Below, one piece after another: positions 58,291 to 64,000 of a DNA stretch of 64,000 nucleotides. Both the position numbers and the translations under genes were made by a program. The stretch comes from Gryllotalpicola daejeonensis. Lineage in GTDB: Bacteria > Actinomycetota > Actinomycetes > Actinomycetales > Microbacteriaceae. Each line of letters begins with the position of its first letter. Position 1 is the first letter of the stretch. The notes beneath the pieces are model-generated. The model was not told the origin of the DNA and did no database searches. It saw only the letters and a program-made list of their open reading frames with translations. The DNA lies in the NCBI RefSeq assembly GCF_039538145.1, contig NZ_BAABBV010000002.1, positions 1 to 64,000 on the forward strand, read 5' to 3'.

Positions 58291-58560
58291 TTATCGACGC
58301 AGACCCAGGCGCTCGATCAGCGCGCGGTAACGCGCGATGTCGATCTCCTGCAGGTAACCCAGCAGGCGGCGACGGTGACCGACCAGGATCAGCAGACCAC
58401 GACGCGAGTGGTGGTCGTGCTTGTGCTCCTTGAGGTGCTCGGTCAGGTCCTTGATCCGCTTGGTGAGGATCGCGACCTGGACCTCAGGGGATCCGGTGTC
58501 ACCGGGGTGGGTAGCGTACTCGTCGATGATCGCCTTCTTGGCCTCTGCATCAAGTGCCAT
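58291..58560 (-). CDS. rpsO: 30S ribosomal protein S15
   Basis: An 89-residue protein with the S15 core HPGDTGSPEVQVAILTKRIKDLTEHLKEHKHDHHSRRGLL and GYLQEIDIARYRALIERLGLRR; binds 16S rRNA helices 20-22. ATG 58560 with AAAGGGG upstream. A TAGACT -10 box at 58654-58649 gives a leader of about 80 bases, a possible site of S15 autoregulation. In related species pnp follows directly; here it is 5 kb away. Confidence 0.98.
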   Translation of the reverse strand: MALDAEAKKAIIDEYATHPGDTGSPEVQVAILTKRIKDLTEHLKEHKHDHHSRRGLLILVGHRRRLLGYLQEIDIARYRALIERLGLRR

Positions 58561-58648
58561 GAATGGATCCCCTTTCTCTCGTTGCGCGGTGCCCGGGGCA
58601 GGATGCCTGAGCTCTCTTATTCCGCGGCCGTTGGACGGCAACCTTCAC

Positions 58649-58654
58649 AGTCTA
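58649..58654 (-). promoter_or_regulatory. rpsO -10 box
   Basis: TAGACT on the minus strand about 90 bases before the rpsO ATG. Confidence 0.45.
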
Positions 58655-58732
58655 ACAGAGCAGAAGCGCCGCTCTCGATGGGGGCCGGCCTCGACGCCCT
58701 CCTGAGCACTTCGGCCACCTTCGCTTGGCATC

Positions 58733-60727
58733 ATGTGCCGCATGCGGGGGACGAGATGGGACATCCAGGGTCTGCGAGCATTGGCGGTCGGGGCGGTCGT
58801 CATGGACCACGCGGGCGTACCGGGGGTGGGCGGCGGCTACGTCGGCGTCGACATCTTCTTCGTGGTCTCAGGGTTCCTCATCACGGGCCAGCTCGCGCGT
58901 CGGCTCGGGGACACCGGGCGCGTCGGCTTCGCCGACTTCTACGCGCGCCGCGCCCGCCGCATCCTGCCCGCGTCACTCGCGGTGCTCGTGCTGACCGCGC
59001 TCGGCGTGCTGCTGTGCGTTCCGCCCACACTGAGGTCGCGGGCGATGACGGATGCCGCAGCCGTCGCTGTCTACGCGCCGAATTATGTCTTCGCGGCCCG
59101 CGGCACCGACTATCTCGCGAACACGACGCCGTCGGTGTTCCAGCACTACTGGTCGCTCGGCGTCGAGGAGCAGTTCTATCTGCTCTGGCCTGCCCTACTC
59201 GGGGTCTCGTGGTTCGTGCTGCGTCGGCGCCGCGGCGCCGTGGCCGGGGTTCTCGGAGTACTCGCCGCCGCATCCTTTGCCGCGGGGCTCGTTCTCACCC
59301 GGACGAACCAGCCATGGGCGTTCTTCGCCCTGTGGCCGCGCGCGTGGGAGCTCGCGGCCGGCGGCCTGCTCGCCCTCGCCGCGCCGGCGGTGGCTCGGCT
59401 GCTGCCACCGTGGGTCGCCCGCCTGCTCGGTTGGGCCGGGCTCGCCGGGATCGTCGCCGCGTGCACGCTGTTCACCGCAGACACGGTGTTCCCCGGGGCA
59501 GCGGCGCTGCTGCCCGTGATGTCTGCGGCCGCGGTGATTGCGGCGGGCGGCGTGTCCGTGCGCGGCTCCGTCGGGGCACTGCTGTCGCTCAAGCCGCTCG
59601 TGTTCCTCGGCACGATCTCGTACTCGCTTTACCTGGTGCACTGGCCGCTCGAGCAACTGCCACAGGCAGCCGTGGGGTATGAGAACCCGCTGCCGCTGTC
59701 GGTGAAGGTCGCCCTGGCACTGCTCGCCGTGCCGCTCGCCTGGCTCATGTACCGGCTGCTCGAGAACCCCGTTCGGCATGCGCGCGTCCTCGCCGAGGCG
59801 GGACCGCGTCGCAGCCTGCTGGCGGCCCTCGGTGGCAGCGGGGTGCTGGCCGCAGCATCCGCCATCGCCATCATCATGACCGCGAACCCGCCCCTGCACA
59901 CAGGGCGCGCCGTCGCCGATCAGACCCCTACGGCGCCGGTGAAGGCCACCGGCTTCGTGCCGAAGAACCTGAAGCCGTCGCTTGCCGCGGCGCCGAACGA
60001 CAACCCGTCGCTGTACGCGGACGGGTGCGAGCTGGATTTCTCGACGTCGCGGCCGAAGCCATGCAGCTTCGGCCCGGACGACGCGCCGACCGTGGTGCTG
60101 TGGGGCGACTCGGCCGCAGCGCAGTGGGCACCCGGGTTGCAGCAGGCAGTCGTGTCCTCAGGAGACCGGCTGGTCACCCAGACGAAGAGCGGCTGCGCCT
60201 CGACCCTGATCACGCACGTGCGCGACGGCGGCCCGTACCCCTCGTGCGACGCCTGGCGGAAGAAGGTGCTCGAGCAACTGAATGCCGATCCGCCCGCCGT
60301 CATCGTGCTCGCCGACTACGCCAACGAGGAGCTGCCCAAGGGCAGGGACGCCGAGAAGACGTGGGCCGATGGTCTTGCCGACACGATCAGCCGGTTGCCG
60401 GCGCAGTCGCGCGTGCTGCTGCTCGCCGACAGTCCTGACTTCGGCACGAGCCCGATCGAGTGCCTGTCGCAGCACGTCGACGACGCCGATGCGTGCGCGC
60501 GTTCGGCGGCGAAGGCGCTGAGCTCGCCGGGGCGCGTCGCGGCGTACCGCGCGGCCGCGTCGACCAGGGCCGACATCGTCGACCTCACCCAGTACTTCTG
60601 CGCGGACACGTGTCCGGCGATCGTCGGCGACACGCTCGTCTACCGCGACTCGCACCACCTGACGGCCAGCTACGCGAGCAAGCTGTCGGCACCGCTCAAG
60701 ACGAAGCTCGCGCCTTACCTGCCGTAG
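58733..60727 (+). CDS. Acyltransferase 3 / SGNH fusion protein (OafA-type)
   Basis: A 664-residue membrane protein that probably acetylates a cell-surface polysaccharide. Residues about 8-385 hold ten or more helices of the acyltransferase 3 domain (RWDIQGLRALAV, FFVVSGFLITGQL, YARRARRILPASL, YWSLGVEEQFYLLWP). The rest is an extracytoplasmic SGNH domain with the block I motif VVLWGDSAAAQW and the catalytic YRDSHHLTASYA near the end. ATG 58733 or ATG 58742; the latter is the more usual N-terminus. Confidence 0.93.
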   Translation: MCRMRGTRWDIQGLRALAVGAVVMDHAGVPGVGGGYVGVDIFFVVSGFLITGQLARRLGDTGRVGFADFYARRARRILPASLAVLVLTALGVLLCVPPTLRSRAMTDAAAVAVYAPNYVFAARGTDYLANTTPSVFQHYWSLGVEEQFYLLWPALLGVSWFVLRRRRGAVAGVLGVLAAASFAAGLVLTRTNQPWAFFALWPRAWELAAGGLLALAAPAVARLLPPWVARLLGWAGLAGIVAACTLFTADTVFPGAAALLPVMSAAAVIAAGGVSVRGSVGALLSLKPLVFLGTISYSLYLVHWPLEQLPQAAVGYENPLPLSVKVALALLAVPLAWLMYRLLENPVRHARVLAEAGPRRSLLAALGGSGVLAAASAIAIIMTANPPLHTGRAVADQTPTAPVKATGFVPKNLKPSLAAAPNDNPSLYADGCELDFSTSRPKPCSFGPDDAPTVVLWGDSAAAQWAPGLQQAVVSSGDRLVTQTKSGCASTLITHVRDGGPYPSCDAWRKKVLEQLNADPPAVIVLADYANEELPKGRDAEKTWADGLADTISRLPAQSRVLLLADSPDFGTSPIECLSQHVDDADACARSAAKALSSPGRVAAYRAAASTRADIVDLTQYFCADTCPAIVGDTLVYRDSHHLTASYASKLSAPLKTKLAPYLP

Positions 60728-60730
60728 CCT
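60725..60730 (+). promoter_or_regulatory. MFS -10 box overlapping the acyltransferase stop codon
   Basis: TAGCCT, six bases before the GTG at 60737. Its first three bases are the TAG stop of the acyltransferase gene. Confidence 0.5.
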
Positions 60731-60736
60731 TGATCG

Positions 60737-62083
60737 GTGAGCGACCCGGACCATCCCGCCCCTGCCGCCCCCGCTGAGACCCGCCGCCGCTCGCTGTTCG
60801 TCGACATCGCTCCCCTGCGCGAGAGCCCCGAGTTCGCGCGCCTGTGGGCAGGCAATGCCATCGCCGGCATCGGCAGCCAGATCACCGTCGTCGCGGTCGG
60901 GCTGCAGATCTACGACCTGACCCACTCGACGCTCGCCGTCTCATTCGTCGCGCTGTTCGCGCTCGGCCCGATGGTCGTGTTCGGGATCTACGGCGGCATG
61001 CTCGCCGACGTCTTCGACCGCCGCAGGGTCGCACTGATCTCGGCGCTCGTCGCGTGGGTGTCGACGGCGGGCATCTGCGCGCTCGCCTGGCTGCACAACG
61101 AGACGGTGTGGCCGCTCTATGTGCTCACCATGCTCAACACGGTGGGCGCGACGGTGTTCTCGTCGGCGGACACTGCGATCACCCCGCGCCTGCTGCGCCC
61201 CGGGCTGCTGCCCGCGGCGGCCGCGCTGGGCGGCATCTCGGCCGCGATCTCGATCACCGTCGGCCCCGCGGTGGCGGGCGTGCTCGTGGCCGCGGTCGGC
61301 TACGCGCCGACCTTCTCGATCGACGTCGTCACCTTCACCTGCGCGTTCCTCGCCGTCGTGCTGCTGCCGCCGATCGTGCCGGAGCCCGGCGCCGAACGGC
61401 CCGGCCTGCGCTCGCTGCTCGAGGGCGCACGCTTCCTGCGGCGGGCGGCGAACATCCGCACCTCGTTCATCGCCGACATCATCGCGATGACCTTCGGCCA
61501 GCCGCGCGTTCTGTTCCCCGCCGCCGGCGCCGTGCTGATCGGCGGGGGCGCCGTGACCGTCGGCGTGCTGACCGCCGCATACGCGGTCGGCGGCCTGCTG
61601 TCGAGCGTGTTCTCGGGCCCGCTCGGGCACGTGCGCGCGCAGGGCCGCGCGGTCGGCCGGGCGATCACGGTGTACGGCGCGGCGATGCTGGCCTTCGGCA
61701 TCGTGCTGCTGGTGCAGACGACCGGGGGCCACGGGCGCGTCTCACAGCAGTGGGGCGACGTGCACTGGCCGGCGCTCGTCGCCGCGGCCGCCGCACTTCT
61801 CGTCGCGGGCGGCGCCGACAACGTGAGCGCGATCTTCCGCGGCACGATCCTGCAGGCGGCCGCGCCCGATGCCATGCGCGGCCGCATCCAGAGCGTCTTC
61901 ATCGTCGTCGTGACGGCCGGCCCGCGCGTCGGCGACCTCTACATCGGGCTCATGAGCACGATCGCGGTCGCGCTGTGGCCGGGGCCGGTGCTCGGCGGCA
62001 TCCTGATCGTCGTCCTGATCTTCCTGCTCGTGCGCGCGCAGCGGTCGTTCCGCGAATACGACGCACTGCACCCGGTCGCGTAG
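60737..62083 (+). CDS. MFS transporter, EntS/DHA3-like
   Basis: A 448-residue, 12-helix major facilitator protein with the loop 2-3 motif GMLADVFDRRRVALIS and a long DHA3-type middle region (ALFALGPMVVFGIYGG, FRGTILQAAAPDAMRGRIQSVFIVV). Enterobactin exporter-like proteins share the latter; the substrate here is not identifiable. GTG start in a leaderless arrangement, independent of the acyltransferase. Confidence 0.9.
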   Translation: MSDPDHPAPAAPAETRRRSLFVDIAPLRESPEFARLWAGNAIAGIGSQITVVAVGLQIYDLTHSTLAVSFVALFALGPMVVFGIYGGMLADVFDRRRVALISALVAWVSTAGICALAWLHNETVWPLYVLTMLNTVGATVFSSADTAITPRLLRPGLLPAAAALGGISAAISITVGPAVAGVLVAAVGYAPTFSIDVVTFTCAFLAVVLLPPIVPEPGAERPGLRSLLEGARFLRRAANIRTSFIADIIAMTFGQPRVLFPAAGAVLIGGGAVTVGVLTAAYAVGGLLSSVFSGPLGHVRAQGRAVGRAITVYGAAMLAFGIVLLVQTTGGHGRVSQQWGDVHWPALVAAAAALLVAGGADNVSAIFRGTILQAAAPDAMRGRIQSVFIVVVTAGPRVGDLYIGLMSTIAVALWPGPVLGGILIVVLIFLLVRAQRSFREYDALHPVA

Positions 62084-62101
62084 CCAGGCACACAGGCGGT
62101 A

Positions 62102-62138
62102 CGCAAAAGCCCCGGGCGGAAAGCCCGGGGCTCTTGCG
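62102..62138. terminator. Bidirectional terminator between the MFS and FKBP genes
   Basis: AGCCCCGGGC (62108-62117) and GCCCGGGGCT (62123-62132) form a ten-pair stem with a five-base loop, flanked by GCAAA/TTGC arms. It serves both convergent genes. Confidence 0.8.
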
Positions 62139-62152
62139 TCATGACCGCTGGA

Positions 62153-62527
62153 TTACTGAACGCCCAGCAGGTCGATCACGAAGATCAGGGTCTGGCCGCC
62201 GAGCGGGTGGCCGCTGCCGGCGGGTCCGTACGCGAGGTGCGGCGGGATCGTGAGCTTGCGGCGACCGCCGACCTTCATGCCGGGGATGCCTTCCTGCCAG
62301 CCGGCGATCAGTCCGCGCAGCGGGAACTGGATGGACTGGCCGCGGCTCCACGACGAGTCGAACTCCTCGCCGCTGTCGAAGCCAACGCCGACGTAGTGCA
62401 CGTCGACCGTGGCGCCGGGCACGGCCTCTGCCCCGGTGCCGACCTCGAGGTCGACGATCTCGAGCTCGGTCGGAGCCGGGCCCTCGGGCGCCTCGATCTC
62501 GGGCTTGGTCTTTTCGGTATCTGCCAT
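62153..62527 (-). CDS. FKBP-type peptidyl-prolyl isomerase
   Basis: A 124-residue cytoplasmic FKBP: VDVHYVGVGFDSGEEFDSSWSRGQSIQF, LIAGWQEGIPGMKVGGRRKLTIPPHLAYGPAGSGHP and LIFVIDLLGV. No signal peptide. A short acidic N-terminus (MADTEKTKPEIEAPEGP) precedes the domain. ATG 62527 is chosen over an in-frame ATG 12 bases upstream by N-terminal similarity to the family. Confidence 0.95.
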   Translation of the reverse strand: MADTEKTKPEIEAPEGPAPTELEIVDLEVGTGAEAVPGATVDVHYVGVGFDSGEEFDSSWSRGQSIQFPLRGLIAGWQEGIPGMKVGGRRKLTIPPHLAYGPAGSGHPLGGQTLIFVIDLLGVQ

Positions 62528-62627
62528 GCCGTCAATCAAACCGGTTCGGGCGCTGCGCGCGCAAAGCGGTCAGTGGATCCACAGCCCGCTCTTGCCTGTT
62601 CGCCACGACGGCGCGACACTTGAGGAA

Positions 62628-62682
62628 GGAACTCGTCGACCGCTCGGCTGCAGGCTCAGCCGCACCAGGGTCGGCGAGTTTT
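62628..62682. other. Long nested hairpin between the FKBP and PrsW-like genes
   Basis: AACTCG-T-CGACC (62630-62641) pairs with GGTCG-G-CGAGTT (62669-62680), and inside an internal loop CGGCTG (62645-62650) pairs with CAGCCG (62657-62662). GU pairs can extend the base by two. A run of four T follows on the plus strand. It may be the PrsW-gene terminator, a plus-strand terminator, or a small RNA; nothing else is recognised in the 211-bp gap apart from the palindrome GTGGATCCAC at 62573-62582. Confidence 0.6.
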
Positions 62683-62750
62683 CATGTGCGCGAAACGCTG
62701 AGTCCGTCTCTGACGCAGTCGTGCGGCCCGGGCATCCGCTCGCCCGCCGG

Positions 62751-63923
62751 TCAGCCCGTGAGAACGCGCTGGCGATCCTCGGTGACGGCGTGCAGCAGCC
62801 GCAGCTCGTCGCGCTGCGCCCGCGCCCGCCCGTGATCGCTCTGGATGCGCTGCCGCGTGTACGCGAGCTCTGTCGCATCGCGGATGAAGCGCCGCATCGC
62901 CTGCCGCACGCGGACGCCGTGAGTGCGCGCCCATAGCCGCGCCTGACGACGGCCCCCGCTCGTGCCGAGCAGATCGACCTCGGCCGCGGTGAACCAGCCG
63001 GCCCGCGCATACAGCGTCAGCGCCTGATAGGTCAGCTGCGCGTCACGCCGCCTGGCGATCAGCACGAAGATCGCCACGAGGGCGAAGATCGGCAGTTCGA
63101 CGATCAGATAGAAGAAGAACGCGCCGTTCTCGCTGAGCGCCGAGCCGAGGTTGAAGCCGGCGTGCAGCACGATCGCGAGCGCGAGGCCCGCCAGGAACAG
63201 GCCGATGGTGCGCCCGACGCGAGCAGGGCCGCGGCCCGCATAGCCGAGGGCGATGCCGGTGCACGAGGTGAAGGTGAGGTGGGCGAAGGGCGAGAGGATG
63301 CCGCGCACATAGAACGTGTAGGCGAGGTCGGTGTCACCGCCGTCGCGCAACGCCAGCCCGAAGTACTGGATGTTCTCGACGAAGGCGAAGCCGGCGGCGA
63401 TCGTCGCGGCGTAGACGACACCGTCGACCGGACCGTCGAAGGTGCGTCGGGCGATCAGGAAGATCAGCAGCACACCGACGCCCTTCGCGACCTCCTCGAC
63501 GACGGGTGATTGCACCGTGATCATGAAGAACTGGCTGCGGGTGACGCCGAGGTGGTGGCTGTAGAGGTTGAGGGTCTCGTCGACCACGAGCGCCGTGAGA
63601 ATCGAGACGCCCGCACCCCACATGAAGGCGAACACCCGGGCGAGGAACGGCTCGGGCTCCCACCGGTCGACCCACCGGACGACGGCGAGCACCGCGACCA
63701 GCGGTACGAGGGCGATCAGGCCGTTGAGCACGACCCCGCCGATGCCGAGCACACTCACGAGATACGAGACGACCCACATCACGGCGATCGCGCACACGAT
63801 GATGCCGACGACGATGGCGGCGTTCATCGTCACGTTGCGCGGGCGGCCGGAGAATGCGGGCAGGACCGGCGTGATGGCGCCCGTATCGGAGGTGGGCGGA
63901 GCGTACGGATCGGTCGCGTTCAT
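62751..63923 (-). CDS. PrsW-family intramembrane metalloprotease
   Basis: A 390-residue membrane protein with about nine helices. The PrsW-type catalytic residues are all present: EEVAK (Glu 143, Glu 144, Lys 147), FVEN (Glu 183), His 215 in FAHLTFTS and HAGFN (His 254, Asn 258). PrsW cleaves an anti-sigma factor in Bacillus; no such partner lies nearby. The basic C-terminal region of about 90 residues is cytoplasmic. It begins seven bases after the FAD-oxidase stop, so they are one operon. Confidence 0.9.
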   Translation of the reverse strand: MNATDPYAPPTSDTGAITPVLPAFSGRPRNVTMNAAIVVGIIVCAIAVMWVVSYLVSVLGIGGVVLNGLIALVPLVAVLAVVRWVDRWEPEPFLARVFAFMWGAGVSILTALVVDETLNLYSHHLGVTRSQFFMITVQSPVVEEVAKGVGVLLIFLIARRTFDGPVDGVVYAATIAAGFAFVENIQYFGLALRDGGDTDLAYTFYVRGILSPFAHLTFTSCTGIALGYAGRGPARVGRTIGLFLAGLALAIVLHAGFNLGSALSENGAFFFYLIVELPIFALVAIFVLIARRRDAQLTYQALTLYARAGWFTAAEVDLLGTSGGRRQARLWARTHGVRVRQAMRRFIRDATELAYTRQRIQSDHGRARAQRDELRLLHAVTEDRQRVLTG

Positions 63924-63930
63924 CGCAGTC

Positions 63931-64000
63931 TCACTCGGTGATCTCGAACACCTTGCCCGGGTTCAGGATGCCCCGCGGGTCGAAGACGGCCTTCACCTGG
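63931..64000 (-). CDS. FAD-linked oxidase, C-terminal end (partial)
   Basis: The last 22 codons of a gene running off the right edge. The translation QVKAVFDPRGILNPGKVFE matches the terminal motif of glycolate/lactate oxidase-type FAD-binding proteins (GlcD-like), which end with DPxxILNPGKv. Stop at 63933-63931. Nothing more can be said of its substrate. Confidence 0.75.
   Translation of the reverse strand, partial: QVKAVFDPRGILNPGKVFEITE

Overview
The window is high-GC actinobacterial chromosome. Gene order, protein content, the -10 boxes of TANNNT type and the many translation starts placed 6-8 bases after them point to the family Microbacteriaceae (Microbacterium or a near relative; the genus is inferred, not proven). 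Almost every base is coding. The only stretch over 300 bases without a gene is the first ~400 bases, which hold the tandem promoters and boxA-type leader of an rRNA operon whose 16S gene should start just beyond the left edge. I saw no tRNA gene, CRISPR array, insertion sequence or prophage gene.

Layout, left to right. 1-404: rRNA promoters and leader (minus strand). 0.4-3.6 kb: tyrS and a DNA glycosylase, split by a plus-strand SatD / DUF3307-like pair. 3.6-10.7 kb: arginine operon argC-argJ-argB-argD-argF-argH with translationally coupled junctions, preceded by a very short arginine-rich leader ORF. 10.7-17.1 kb: pheS-pheT, an rRNA methyltransferase, infC-rpmI-rplT with a long infC leader and a rare ATC start, and a DUF1844 gene. 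17.2-22.1 kb: a secreted orphan, an SseB-family gene and hisC-hisB-hisH-priA. 22.2-34.2 kb: SOS and RNA-modification core: LysM protein, lexA, metF, hflX, a methyltransferase, dapF, miaA, miaB, recX, recA, DUF3046, clgR, pncC/cinA, pgsA. 34.2-43.2 kb: ftsK, RNase J, dapA, thioredoxin/DUF4395/OsmC genes, apt, dapB. 43.2-50.7 kb: accessory regulators and redox genes around a histidine phosphatase and an M16 peptidase. 50.9-58.6 kb: pnp, with a structured leader, and rpsO, with a fructosamine-kinase/MFS/LysR block and three membrane genes between them. 58.7-64 kb: acyltransferase, MFS transporter, FKBP, PrsW-type protease and the end of an FAD-linked oxidase.

The minus strand carries the ancestral actinobacterial order (rpsO-pnp-M16 peptidase-dapB-dapA-rnj-ftsK-pgsA-cinA-clgR-DUF3046-recA-recX-miaB-miaA-dapF-hflX-lexA, then infC-rpmI-rplT-pheST-arg-tyrS). 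Lineage-specific genes sit between these blocks, mostly on the plus strand or as divergent regulator/target pairs. Functionally the window joins amino-acid synthesis (Arg, His, Lys/diaminopimelate), translation, RNA turnover (RNase J, PNPase) and DNA-damage control (LexA, RecA, RecX and a LysM protein under two SOS boxes).

The points most worth a second look are: an arginine-rich, apparently leaderless 32-codon ORF just upstream of argC in a cluster with no argR; the SatD/DUF3307-like pair; an aldo/keto reductase homologue that has lost most of its catalytic tetrad; a 10-copy hexanucleotide repeat containing the dapF stop codon; and an 88-bp miaA/dapF overlap.
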